Shown here one piece after another: positions 1-8,730 of a DNA stretch of 64,000 nucleotides. This stretch comes from Candidatus Poribacteria bacterium. Its GTDB lineage: Bacteria; Poribacteria; WGA-4E; WGA-3G. The DNA lies in contig JAPPCZ010000081.1 of NCBI GenBank assembly GCA_028824685.1, forward strand, positions 27,038 to 91,037, in the 5' to 3' direction. The notes under the pieces were generated by a model that was not told the DNA's origin, ran no database searches, and saw nothing but the letters and a program-made list of their open reading frames with translations. Position 1 is the stretch's first letter. Every line of letters begins with the position of its first letter. Both the position numbers and the translations under genes were made by a program.

Positions 1-1
1 T

Positions 2-523
2 TTTACGATAGTGAGCGGACTTGCAAGTGGTATAGATACCAATGCACATTACGGCGCGTTAGGAGTAAATGGAACAACTATTGGTGTTGTATCAACGGAT
101 CTCTCGTCTATCTATCCATCTGAAAATCATGAACTTGCTATAAAAATATGTGAAACAGGTTATGTTTTTTCAGAACACCCGTTTCCTGCTTCACCAACAC
201 CTGCTAATCTTGTTTTACGCAATCGGATTATTAGCGGGCTTTCTAAGGCTACAGTGGTAGTTGAAACCTCAAAAGAGGGAGGGGCAATGCACACTGCGCG
301 ATACGCGCAACTACAAGACCGCCCTGTTTTGGCATGTCAGTGGAATTCATATAATCAACATAACGAAGGAACACGTCAACTGATTAGAAATGGTGCTTTG
401 CCTTTTTTACCTGACCAACTTGATACAGTTGTTGATATACTAACACACCCCGACCATCTTCAAAACCACATTATCGGAAACTCAATTGAACAAATGACAC
501 TATTTGAACATCAGGAAAGCTAA
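2..523 (+). CDS. dprA: DNA-processing protein DprA (3' part, truncated by window edge)
   Basis: DprA/Smf loads RecA onto incoming single-stranded DNA during natural transformation. The frame is open to the window edge, so the real start lies upstream; reading from base 2 gives FTIVSGLASGID, the family's conserved Rossmann-like segment. Other family motifs follow in order: a YPSEN segment, SEHPF, RNRIISGLS and VVVETSKEGGAMHTARYA, matching the usual RNRIIaGLS and the E-x-GSlxTAxxA stretch. The tail after residue 140 of the visible part is short and shows no obvious winged-helix domain. An AT-rich spacer follows. The family assignment is firm; competence itself cannot be shown from this gene. 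Confidence 0.93.
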   Translation, partial: FTIVSGLASGIDTNAHYGALGVNGTTIGVVSTDLSSIYPSENHELAIKICETGYVFSEHPFPASPTPANLVLRNRIISGLSKATVVVETSKEGGAMHTARYAQLQDRPVLACQWNSYNQHNEGTRQLIRNGALPFLPDQLDTVVDILTHPDHLQNHIIGNSIEQMTLFEHQES

Positions 524-631
524 ATATCTCCAAATTTGCAAAATTTTAATGAATTATGTATCATTTTTACTTGATATACATTTTAATTTATGTTAATCTA
601 TAGCAAATTTATTAAAAATTTTGATTTTCGC

Positions 632-660
632 TTTACAAAAAAAGCATAATTTTGTATAAT
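632..660 (+). promoter_or_regulatory. Sigma-70 type promoter inside an 11-bp inverted repeat
   Basis: A -35 box TTTACA (632-637) is followed after exactly 17 bases by a perfect -10 box TATAAT (655-660). The promoter is bracketed by GATTTTCGCTT at 623-633 and its perfect reverse complement AAGCGAAAATC at 664-674, an arrangement typical of an operator or a cruciform. Transcription would start near 667 and run through a leader of about 360 bases to the lipoprotein gene at 1029. The boxes are seen directly; use of the promoter and repression at the repeat are inference. Confidence 0.7.
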
Positions 661-680
661 AATAAGCGAAAATCGATTTT

Positions 681-1016
681 TACCTTTACAGATTTTGCAA
701 ATTTTGCTAAACTTGAAGGTACAGAATTTGGGTGTTGACTTTCGGAACTGAAGATAACCTATCCAAATGGTATTTAGTTAAAAGGTGAAGGTTCCACAGA
801 AAGTTCAATTCTCAAAGCGTCGCCTATCCTCTGACTTCACGGAGGAAGGCAAACGAAATAGTCTGAAGATTACTTGACTAAACATGGGCATGATGGCAGG
901 TTCCGGCACTATCGTAGAAATTAACATATAACGACACGGAAATGTCATCTATATATGAAGTTTTTAATCTGTGCCCGATTTTCGGGTACCTTACATTCTG
1001 ATAACCTTAATTAAGG
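681..1016 (+). ncRNA. Candidate structured leader RNA upstream of lipoprotein gene
   Basis: The 505-base gap between dprA and the lipoprotein gene shows no convincing coding frame but holds a series of complementary segments. TACCTT 681-686 pairs with AAGGTA 716-721. TTGACTTTCGGAAC 735-748 pairs with 791-808 (GTTCC, bulge, GAAAG, bulge, TCAA). GCCT-CCTC 822-831 pairs with GAGG-AGGC 842-850. TAGTC 859-863 pairs with GACTA 876-880. An 8-bp hairpin lies at 971-989 with a TTT loop, and a 12-bp palindrome CCTTAATTAAGG (1005-1016) contains the ribosome-binding site. It lies directly downstream of a good promoter. It could be a riboswitch-like leader or an independent small RNA; it matches no family I can name with confidence. 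Confidence 0.5.
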
Positions 1017-1028
1017 AGTTACCTACTC

Positions 1029-1676
1029 ATGAAACTTTTTTTTAGAACCTTGGCAATAATCATGGCAGCCTTGTTTGCCGTATACATGGTTGGTTGTGGT
1101 GATGGTGATGATGAACCTGAACCTGAAGCTGCAGCGTTTGTTAGTGCTACGCCCGCAAGTGGTGGCGATCTCGCAGCGAACGGCAGTATCAGTGTCTCAT
1201 TTGACAACAACCCAGGTGATGTAACAGTCAGTGCTGGTACAGTCGCTGGATCTGGTAAGTCCCGTAACATCACCGGTCCTTTCACTCCTGGTGCACTTGC
1301 ACTAAACATTACGTGGACAAACGGTGATGGCAGCCACACACTTAACTACACCGTTGTCGCAGCTGATGAAGCCGCGCCGGAAGTCACTGGCAGCAATCCT
1401 AAAGATGGTGCTGAAGGCGTTGATCCCGCGAAGGTGTTTGAAGATGGTATAGAAGTTACCTTCAACGAACCCGTCACCGGCGATCTTATGCTGATGGACG
1501 GCGATGATGATGTTGGTTGGACATCCAAGGCGGATGGCAACAAAATCATGCTTTCAGGGAATGCCGGTCAAGAACTCAGCAACGAAACCGAGTACGAAAT
1601 TGCAGGTACGGTCAAAGACGGTGCTGGGAACGAAGCCGAAATTAGCCTCACTTTTGTTACTAAAGCTAAAGAGTAA
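1029..1676 (+). CDS. Secreted lipoprotein with SbsA/Big_5 Ig-like domain
   Basis: A 215-residue predicted lipoprotein. Residues 1-22 form a signal peptide (basic MKLFFR start, hydrophobic core) ending in a lipobox-like MVG before Cys23, the lipidation site. An acidic linker (GDGDDEPEPE) follows. Residues about 35-105 look like a small beta domain, and residues about 112-212 fit the bacterial Ig-like (SbsA/Big_5) pattern: P-x-V-x-x-x-x-P-x-x-GAEGVD, then VTFNEPV, then a GN-x-x-x-ISLTFVT ending. The start is preceded by TTAAGGAG at a suitable distance. A strong terminator follows. Such proteins usually sit on the cell surface; no ligand or partner can be inferred. The long structured leader suggests regulation after transcription starts. 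Confidence 0.8.
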   Translation: MKLFFRTLAIIMAALFAVYMVGCGDGDDEPEPEAAAFVSATPASGGDLAANGSISVSFDNNPGDVTVSAGTVAGSGKSRNITGPFTPGALALNITWTNGDGSHTLNYTVVAADEAAPEVTGSNPKDGAEGVDPAKVFEDGIEVTFNEPVTGDLMLMDGDDDVGWTSKADGNKIMLSGNAGQELSNETEYEIAGTVKDGAGNEAEISLTFVTKAKE

Positions 1677-1694
1677 ATTTTCGACTATTTCGCT

Positions 1695-1732
1695 AAAAAG
1701 GACAGCGTATCTTAGATACGCTGTCCTTTTTT
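1695..1732 (+). terminator. Strong Rho-independent terminator (bidirectional)
   Basis: A perfect 12-bp stem GGACAGCGTATC (1700-1711) / GATACGCTGTCC (1715-1726) with a 3-base loop is flanked by AAAAA on the left and TTTTTT on the right, so it can act on both strands. It ends the lipoprotein transcript. The 170 bases that follow, up to the next promoter, show nothing recognisable. Confidence 0.92.
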
Positions 1733-1910
1733 ATGGATGCAAGCTGTGAAGTTGAATAACAAAATGGGTATGTAAAGTCTTTGTCAAGTCAACACACACC
1801 AGTTATAGGCACGGACTCCTGTCCATCTTACAGTAGAAAAACACAACGTCCCCTTTGCAGATTGAACCAATGTGACAAAATATTAACACACCCTTACAAA
1901 TTCACTTTTT

Positions 1911-1940
1911 TTAACACAAATTATTAATATATGCTATAAT
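1911..1940 (+). promoter_or_regulatory. Promoter of the ECF sigma/anti-sigma operon
   Basis: TTAACA (1911-1916), 18 bases, then TATAAT (1935-1940) preceded by TG-C, an extended -10. It lies 70 bases upstream of the preferred sigma factor start. This is a housekeeping-type promoter, so the sigma gene does not obviously depend on its own product. Confidence 0.72.
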
Positions 1941-2010
1941 GTTTGGAGAAAATTGAACGGTTTTTGAAATAGCGTTGTCTAATACAATAGAAGCCGAAGG
2001 AGATTTTTTC

Positions 2011-2598
2011 GTGGAAAGGACTGAAGCCTTACTCATTGACCATCTTCGTGAAGGAGATGAAACAGCATTAGCACCGTTGGTTGAAAAATATAAACGAATG
2101 GTGCACCGTCTCGCGATGCAAATCACCAAAAATCACGAGGATGCCAACGATGTAATGCAGGAAACCTTTATAAAGGTATATCAGTCAATTCATACCTTTC
2201 GGCAGGAGGCAGCTTTTGAAACATGGGTTTATAAAATAGCTGTCAATGAGGCACTCAACTTCGTCAAACGGCGTAAACGGCGTCGTGAATCTCCGCTTGT
2301 TACTACAGATGAATCCGAATTTCATCCAGATGCGCGACAAAAAGCGGAGATGACAAGTGATCCACAAATTCAAGCGGAGAAAACTGAACTACGGTATTGG
2401 GTAACAAAGGCGGTCAACAGTCTCTCACTTAAACATCGGATTGTAGTCATTCTTCATGAATTAGAAGGGTTAACACATCCCGAGATAGCGTCAATATTAA
2501 ATTGTTCCGAGGGAACAGTCCGATCACGTTTACACTATGCCCGAAAACATCTCAGAACGTTGTTAAAACCGTACGTTGATGCAAACTCCGATTTTTAA
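2011..2598 (+). CDS. ECF-type RNA polymerase sigma factor
   Basis: A 195-residue sigma-70 family protein of extracytoplasmic-function type. Region 2 (residues about 12-75) contains the core-binding helix and the promoter-melting segment with DANDVMQETFIKVYQ. A basic linker (RRKRRR) follows. Region 4 (residues about 125-185) is a helix-turn-helix with HELEGLTHPEIASIL and EGTVRSRLHYARK. I chose GTG at 2011 because AAGGAG sits 9 bases upstream; an in-frame TTG at 1975 would add 12 residues that carry no family motif and has no ribosome-binding site. A zinc-finger anti-sigma gene follows, the usual arrangement in which release of the anti-sigma frees the factor. Confidence 0.92.
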   Translation: MERTEALLIDHLREGDETALAPLVEKYKRMVHRLAMQITKNHEDANDVMQETFIKVYQSIHTFRQEAAFETWVYKIAVNEALNFVKRRKRRRESPLVTTDESEFHPDARQKAEMTSDPQIQAEKTELRYWVTKAVNSLSLKHRIVVILHELEGLTHPEIASILNCSEGTVRSRLHYARKHLRTLLKPYVDANSDF

Positions 2599-2700
2599 CA
2601 AGTTTTCCCACTATTGTCGGTAAAATTGAATAATTGTTTAAAAATTCTTGTGGGAGCGGTTTCCAATAAGTGTAACAAAACAAGGAAACCGGCAAAAGTT

Positions 2701-3639
2701 ATGAAACTGAAATGTAATGCTATACAACGTTTTATATCAGATTACATAGATGATACGCTTTCAGCGCGCGACACTGCAAAGGTTGAGGCACATCTCCAGT
2801 GCTGTTTAGTATGTCAACATGAAGTCAATGTTCTCAAAAAGACGCGTGATCTTGTTGTTGGTTTTTATGTTGAACCCGAGACACCTGATAGTTATTTTCA
2901 CCAATTTGAGGTAGAATTGCACCGTTGTATTGAAAATAAGGGACCCATCCCGCTAAACCAACGGCTAAAGACTTCGTTGTTGCAGTTTACTTGGTCTTTG
3001 CTAACGCAACTTCGTCAAAGTTTTGGGCGATATAGTTTCATCAGGATGAATGCGTTACCATTAGGTGTGCTTTTGGTGTTAATAACTACAGGATTTGTGG
3101 TAACGCATCTACTGAAACAGGAAGTTTCACCACCACCTAAGGTATATCTACAACAAGCAGGTGAAACGGATCTATCCAACGAATCAGCTGCTGTCAACGC
3201 AAAATCAAAGTTGCGACAAGACATTTACAATGATCGTAAAACCAAACGGAAGGCACCTGGAGAAGTTAGTTCACCAACTCCCGCAGCAAATTCAGAGAAA
3301 ATAGGCTATTGGAAATTGACAGAGCCATTAACTACTGAAACCGAAGGGCATATTATTGTTATGCATCTCAGTAATGATCGTTCTGTTCCGAGTGATGCTG
3401 CGGATTCTGAACTTATTGTTTATGCACAACCTGACGTTTTAAGCAGGAAATCACCTCTACAAGAGGATAATTATGCCTCGCTTCCGTTGGAACTTCAAGT
3501 TGCCCCCTTTTCAGAGAAATACCAGCGAAAGCACCGTAGGTTATCCCGGTATGTTGACAAATTAATGAACGTGTCTTCAGAAAACGTATCTTCAGAAGTA
3601 CTTAATATGCCAGAACTCTACGACTTAAGTAAATTGTAA
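2701..3639 (+). CDS. Membrane-anchored zinc-finger anti-sigma factor
   Basis: A 312-residue protein probably holding the preceding ECF sigma factor at the membrane. Its N-terminal 40 residues carry the ZAS-type H-x3-C-x2-C signature (His31, Cys35, Cys38) within AHLQCCLVC, which binds zinc in the family. One transmembrane helix (residues about 117-138, LPLGVLLVLITTGFVVTHLL) separates it from a hydrophilic C-terminal part of about 170 residues with no recognised fold, likely the sensor side. I chose ATG 2701, preceded by AAGGAAA, where the anti-sigma homology begins; the frame is open further upstream to a TTG at 2614. The gap to the sigma gene is about 100 bases, so co-transcription is likely. 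Confidence 0.82.
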   Translation: MKLKCNAIQRFISDYIDDTLSARDTAKVEAHLQCCLVCQHEVNVLKKTRDLVVGFYVEPETPDSYFHQFEVELHRCIENKGPIPLNQRLKTSLLQFTWSLLTQLRQSFGRYSFIRMNALPLGVLLVLITTGFVVTHLLKQEVSPPPKVYLQQAGETDLSNESAAVNAKSKLRQDIYNDRKTKRKAPGEVSSPTPAANSEKIGYWKLTEPLTTETEGHIIVMHLSNDRSVPSDAADSELIVYAQPDVLSRKSPLQEDNYASLPLELQVAPFSEKYQRKHRRLSRYVDKLMNVSSENVSSEVLNMPELYDLSKL

Positions 3640-3682
3640 CTACTTTCAAATCAAACGAAGTGTTTTGATACTTCATAATATA

Positions 3683-3703
3683 GTCTTGATGTGCTATCAA
3701 GAC
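3683..3703 (+). promoter_or_regulatory. 8-bp inverted repeat upstream of the TPR gene
   Basis: GTCTTGAT (3683-3690) and ATCAAGAC (3696-3703) form a perfect dyad with a 5-base centre in the 180-base gap before the giant TPR gene. There is no T-run after it, so it is more likely an operator or mRNA hairpin than a terminator. Function unknown. Confidence 0.35.
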
Positions 3704-3819
3704 AGATTTACAAAAGACAGGGCGGTTATTGTATTCCGTCCATATTTTGAAAAATCAATGGGTGGAAGATTTTCTTTATTCCCCCAACTTTTCTTTATCT
3801 ATATCCAAAGGAGAATGTA

Positions 3820-6800
3820 ATGAATCCAAGAATTTTGGGCATTATTGGCGGTCTCGCCCTTATCGTTGCTCTACTCTCGCCTTTTATGATGGGAAGTTCA
3901 AAAAAGGTGGAGCAACTCTACTTATCTGCTAAAGGACTATATGAACAAGCGGATTATGAAGGGGCGATAGCCAAGTATACTGAGGCACTTGAAGAGTCGA
4001 AAAAACGCGGTGTGAAAACCGAAGTGATTGACAAAGATTTTACGACGCTTGCTAATTTTCAAATTGCTGTTTCTTATTCTCGACTTGCTGAGCAGACAGG
4101 TGATGTTAACCACTATGATACAGCGCTTGAGTATATTGAAAAAGTGGCTCCTAACGCTACTATGGCTAAACATCAAGAAGGGTTAACATACCTCTGGGGA
4201 CATATTCTATATAGAACAGAACAATATGAACTTGCTGAAGCAAAGTTCACACAATTGATTGATAATTTCCCTAACAGTCTACAAGTAGAGAACGCGTGGT
4301 ACGCAATCGGTCAATTGAATTATAAGTTAGGAAATTATGAGAGCTCTCGGACCGCTTTTAACAATATTCTTGTCGGTTTTCCTAACTCTGAATTCAAGGA
4401 TGACGCGCAGCTTCTCATCGCTCAATCGTTCCTTGACGAAAGCAATTACGAACAAGCTTACCCGGAATTTGATAAATTTGCAACTGATGAGTTTAAGAAT
4501 TTTCCAGAACTGCATGCCGAAGCGATGTATAAAGCCGCTTTCTGTTTGAATCAACTTAATAGAGATGATGAAGCGATTAGTCGTTATACAAACTTCATTA
4601 CACAATTTCCGGAACATCAACTTGTTACGGCGGCATACTTCGACCAAGGTCATATTTATGCTAAACAGAAAGACTATGACAATGCACGCGTTAACTTTGA
4701 GTTAGCACTCCAAAATACAGCAGACCGTGGACTCCAATCCGAAATTCAGTCTGCCATTGGGCAAACATACTTTGATCAAGCTGACTATGAAAACGCAATT
4801 GTATCTTACACAAAACTGTTAGACGAATATCCAGAGAGTGCATTCATCGGTGATGCAAAACTCGGTATAGCCGATAGTCAGTTCCGATTGGATCGTTGGA
4901 GTGATGCTATCACTTCATATCAATCGGTTATTGAACATGAAAAAAGTGAAATGCAATCCGAAGAAGCCGCTGAACTCAGTTTAACACCTTATTGCTCTTT
5001 ACAAGTTGGTGAAGCATATTACAAACTTGGAACTAATCAACGCGATGCTGGTGAGACGCAGGAAGGGGCAGCAACGCTTGAACTCGCGTTAGAATGGTAC
5101 CTGAAAACCGTTGACGATTTCCCAGAAAACCCTGTTGTGCCGCATGCACTATATGGTGCAATCTGGACATTGAATGACTTGGAACGCAAGGAAGAATTGG
5201 AGAAAATTGCTAGCGAGTTTATTGAAAAAAATCGTAACGATAACGAATTTGATATCCTTGCTGCAGAGGTACAACTCCGCTTTGCTGACATTAAACGCAC
5301 CGAATTTAAGCAATACGTTGAAGCCGCAGAAGAATACGCTAAATTGTGGGAATACCGTCCACTTCCAAAATTCCATCTTATCAAGTTAATGGGCAAATTC
5401 TTTGAAGGTCGTTCCTATTATGAAGCCGCGAAACCTGAAGGTTATCAAGAAGGTGATACTACCACAAATTTCAATGCGGAATATCTCCAAAAATCTGTTG
5501 AGGCATACCAAGGCGCTATCAACATGTTTTCTGATGAATCTTTTCGTCCTGGCATTGAAGAAGGGCGTTACCAAGACTTCTCAGAACGTATTGCACAGGT
5601 TGAAGCATGTCTCATGAACGAAGCTCTCTCACACGAGATGCTGGGGGCATGGGATACAGCGCGACAACGCTACGCTATGATTCCTGAAGCCAGTAACTAC
5701 TATGAACGTGCACTTTTGCTCACCGCAAACAGTTATGTGAGGCAGGGGGACAAACCCCAAGCTATCACTTATTACAATTCAATAATGTCAAAACTTGAAG
5801 ATAAAAACAATCTTTCATTGGCAGAAATTAAGCTTGCAGATCTGCTGCGTGCTGAAGAACGGTTTGAAGAAGCGGCTGCCGAATACCAAGATGTTGTTGA
5901 TGGTAACCCAACAGGTGAATATGCAGATGATGCATTGTACTTTGTCGGTCTTTGCTACTATCATGCTTCATCGGAGAAACCTGAGCTTATTGAAAAAGCT
6001 GCAGAGGCTTTCAATAAGGTTGTTGCGGAATACGCGGATAGTCCAAACGCCATTGAAGCCTATTATGGCTTGGCACTTGTTTACCAAGATGCTGCCCAAA
6101 AACATGGTGATACAACGAAGTGGTCACTTATTGTTCAGACAGCAGACGCAGCAACCGAAAAGTTCGCTGACAGTAGTGAAGAGTTGGTTCTCCAAACACT
6201 CGGACAAATTGATCTTATCAAAGCAACTGCCCTTGAAAACATAAACGCTGATGATATTGAAGGTCTTGTCGCGAGTCTACAGCAAGTTGTTAATAACTCT
6301 GGAGCACGCGAAGATGCTCGCATCCGATCACAACTTAAGATTGGGCATACTTACTACAGTAAAGAACGTTTTGAAGAAGCTCTCGCTGCGTATAAATTAT
6401 TCGTCGAAAAATTCCCAAATAGCGAAATTGCACCAACTGCACAATTTCAATCTGCTGTCTGTTATTACCAGATAGCTCAGAAAGCTGAAGATGCTGATGC
6501 AGCACAACTCGCGTATACCAATGCTGCCAGTGAAGCAGAAAAAGTTCTCGGAATGACGGATAACGTTGATAACCTCATTAGCGCAAATTATACGCTCGGT
6601 TTATCAAAGTTTGGGTTAAAGGATACGCAAGGTGCAATTGATGCCTTCAAGCAGGTCACTTCCTTTGAAGGTCAAACCGAGGACGAAAATCGCAAGAATC
6701 TGATCTCTCAAGCGCACTCGCGACTTGCTGAATTATTCAATAACGTTGGTAATTATAAGGACGCTGTGAAAGAGTATCAGTACATTATTGCTAATAGCGA

Positions 6801-8532
6801 AGATGCTGATTTACGAGGACGTTCCTATTTTGCAATGGCTTATGCACAAGACGAACATCTTAAGATGTATGATGATGCATTGACAAACTATCAGAACGCT
6901 ATTCAGTTAGCCGATAATCTGGTGAAGGCACAGTCCTATTATAGGATGGGTTTGATTTATCAAGAAAAACTCAACAAACTTGATAAAGCATTGGAAGTTT
7001 TCCAAAACTTGATTGCCAACTATAGTACGGAACAGAATACCGGTGTTGCTTCTATGGTTGCTGATGCTGGTCTCCGCCGTTCTGAACTGTTTGTGAAATT
7101 GGATCGCTTAGACGAGGCTATCGCTGATTCAATAAGTTCAGTAGAAGCACTTAAGACAAGTCCGACTGCAACTGTTGCGCAAAAAGTTGCTGCGCTATAT
7201 ACCCTCGGATTTCTCTATTCAGATAAAGCGCGCACCCACTATCCTGAGGATCTACCCCAAGGATTTGATCTTAAGCCCTATATTGACACGAGTGGGTTAG
7301 CCGCTTCTTCTTTCTTTGAAGTTAGCAAACTTGCTTCGCCTATAGAGAAGGCGGATAAACAATCGGTCATTCCGTATGTACAAAATTCGCTTTTCCAAGC
7401 CGGCCAGATATACTATTCGCTTGGTGCCGGATTTAAGCGGCGCGCAGAGTTGTTACTCGCCATTGATCCGCTTACAGAGTTTGTTAAATATGCGGATGCA
7501 GGTATATTCCCTGCCTCAAAGGATCTATCAGGGGACGTGGAGACTTCATTAACTTATTTAGCCTCTGCTAACTTTGACTTGGGACGGATGCAAGTTGGAT
7601 TAGACGAAGAGATGTCTCCGCAAGCTGTTGCTTATTTTGACGCTTCTGTTAAGGTTTTCAATGATCTTGTCAAACGCTATCCAAATGCCAAAGATGCTGC
7701 ACTCTGGCAGTATCAAGCTGGCGAAGCTTACTATACAACAGAGCAGTTTGAAAAAGCTATTGTTGAATATGATAAGGTCAGATGGGTTAACAAGACGCAT
7801 GAAAAAGCTCCTGAATCCTTATACGCTATCGCTACTTGTTATCAATTTCTCTCTGAAACAGCGAAAGACGCAGGTAATACAGATGCTGAAAAAGCATTTC
7901 TTGACAAACTATTCGAAACAAACGAGATACTTGTCAAGGAATATAACAATAGCAAGTTCGCTGGTGAGGCGTTCATCAACATTGGCAATAAGCACTATAA
8001 CGCCGCTTTGGATCCAGAACTTGAGGCAACTGAGCAAATTGAACTTTTCCGACAGGCGATTGAAAACTACAGGCGCGCGCTCGCAGCGCCCGGTCTCAGT
8101 GCAGAGTCCAAAAACACTGCAGAGGGTTTCCTTAATGAGACCGAGAGTTTTCTCGCGCTTAATGAATATAAGTATGCTAACGCATCACTTGGTAAGGCTC
8201 AAAGAGCATCCAAAAAGTCTGACATTGAAGATGCAATTGATCTCTTCAAAGCGATCACAAAAGTTTATTCAGAAACCAAATATGCTGATCTTTCTTACGG
8301 TAAGTTAGGGGAAGCATATACAATGCTCGCGAATAAAGAGGAAAACTATTTTCCGTATGCATTGTATTATTTCCAATTCTTGCCTAAGAAGTATGCAACT
8401 GATAGCCCAACTGACACCCAGGTTGAGGATGCAATTAACTACTGTATTCTTAAGTCTAATGAGATTCAAGCTTACATGAAGTCTAAGAATATTGAGCCAC
8501 TTCAGGGAGAACCTGAAGATGGTAACGAATAA
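3820..8532 (+). CDS. Giant membrane-anchored TPR-repeat protein
   Basis: A 1570-residue protein built almost wholly of tetratricopeptide repeats. Residues 5-24 (ILGIIGGLALIVALLSPFMM) form a single N-terminal membrane anchor or uncleaved signal, after which nearly every 35-40 residues repeat the TPR pattern (for example YEGAIAKYTEAL, YELAEAKFTQLI, FEEAAAEYQDVV, YENAIVSYTKLL), with frequent F/YP-x-S turns of the kind seen in YbgF/BamD-like TPRs. TPRs are protein-binding scaffolds; the partner is unknown. AAAGGAG lies just ahead of the ATG. It follows the sigma/anti-sigma pair and may be part of that regulon. A Tol-Pal or envelope-assembly scaffold is plausible but unproven. Confidence 0.85.
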   Translation: MNPRILGIIGGLALIVALLSPFMMGSSKKVEQLYLSAKGLYEQADYEGAIAKYTEALEESKKRGVKTEVIDKDFTTLANFQIAVSYSRLAEQTGDVNHYDTALEYIEKVAPNATMAKHQEGLTYLWGHILYRTEQYELAEAKFTQLIDNFPNSLQVENAWYAIGQLNYKLGNYESSRTAFNNILVGFPNSEFKDDAQLLIAQSFLDESNYEQAYPEFDKFATDEFKNFPELHAEAMYKAAFCLNQLNRDDEAISRYTNFITQFPEHQLVTAAYFDQGHIYAKQKDYDNARVNFELALQNTADRGLQSEIQSAIGQTYFDQADYENAIVSYTKLLDEYPESAFIGDAKLGIADSQFRLDRWSDAITSYQSVIEHEKSEMQSEEAAELSLTPYCSLQVGEAYYKLGTNQRDAGETQEGAATLELALEWYLKTVDDFPENPVVPHALYGAIWTLNDLERKEELEKIASEFIEKNRNDNEFDILAAEVQLRFADIKRTEFKQYVEAAEEYAKLWEYRPLPKFHLIKLMGKFFEGRSYYEAAKPEGYQEGDTTTNFNAEYLQKSVEAYQGAINMFSDESFRPGIEEGRYQDFSERIAQVEACLMNEALSHEMLGAWDTARQRYAMIPEASNYYERALLLTANSYVRQGDKPQAITYYNSIMSKLEDKNNLSLAEIKLADLLRAEERFEEAAAEYQDVVDGNPTGEYADDALYFVGLCYYHASSEKPELIEKAAEAFNKVVAEYADSPNAIEAYYGLALVYQDAAQKHGDTTKWSLIVQTADAATEKFADSSEELVLQTLGQIDLIKATALENINADDIEGLVASLQQVVNNSGAREDARIRSQLKIGHTYYSKERFEEALAAYKLFVEKFPNSEIAPTAQFQSAVCYYQIAQKAEDADAAQLAYTNAASEAEKVLGMTDNVDNLISANYTLGLSKFGLKDTQGAIDAFKQVTSFEGQTEDENRKNLISQAHSRLAELFNNVGNYKDAVKEYQYIIANSEDADLRGRSYFAMAYAQDEHLKMYDDALTNYQNAIQLADNLVKAQSYYRMGLIYQEKLNKLDKALEVFQNLIANYSTEQNTGVASMVADAGLRRSELFVKLDRLDEAIADSISSVEALKTSPTATVAQKVAALYTLGFLYSDKARTHYPEDLPQGFDLKPYIDTSGLAASSFFEVSKLASPIEKADKQSVIPYVQNSLFQAGQIYYSLGAGFKRRAELLLAIDPLTEFVKYADAGIFPASKDLSGDVETSLTYLASANFDLGRMQVGLDEEMSPQAVAYFDASVKVFNDLVKRYPNAKDAALWQYQAGEAYYTTEQFEKAIVEYDKVRWVNKTHEKAPESLYAIATCYQFLSETAKDAGNTDAEKAFLDKLFETNEILVKEYNNSKFAGEAFINIGNKHYNAALDPELEATEQIELFRQAIENYRRALAAPGLSAESKNTAEGFLNETESFLALNEYKYANASLGKAQRASKKSDIEDAIDLFKAITKVYSETKYADLSYGKLGEAYTMLANKEENYFPYALYYFQFLPKKYATDSPTDTQVEDAINYCILKSNEIQAYMKSKNIEPLQGEPEDGNE

Positions 8533-8557
8533 CTTGGGTTAACGAACACTGTATTCG

Positions 8558-8593
8558 TAGGGACAGGTCTTATACCTGTCCCTATCCTATTTT
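8558..8593 (+). terminator. Terminator-like hairpin after the TPR gene
   Basis: TAGGGACAGGT (8558-8568) and ACCTGTCCCTA (8574-8584) form an 11-bp perfect stem with a 5-base loop, followed by TCCTATTTT. It probably terminates the TPR transcript; the sequence also resembles the short interspersed palindromes elsewhere in the window. Confidence 0.7.
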
Positions 8594-8730
8594 ATACGTG
8601 GGGCAATTATGTGTTCACAAACAATATCGCTTTACGTAAAATACTTACCTTATCTTTAAAACCGAATTAATTGTCTGTCTTGCGGCTGAGTCCTCAAGAG
8701 TATAAAAGGCAATCAGAGGAGTTACTGCAA

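Noticed and set aside
841..905. c-di-GMP-I (GEMM) riboswitch
   Set aside because: Only scattered pieces fit; the GACGCAAAGC core and the P1 arrangement are missing. Kept only as a weak resemblance in the leader finding.
1975..2010. TTG start for the ECF sigma factor
   Set aside because: GTG 2011 has AAGGAG 9 bases upstream; the extra 12 residues do not match the family.
7628..8308. 226-residue frame inside the TPR gene
   Set aside because: Alternate frame of a real gene; composition (Leu/Lys/Arg-rich) is typical of a shadow frame.
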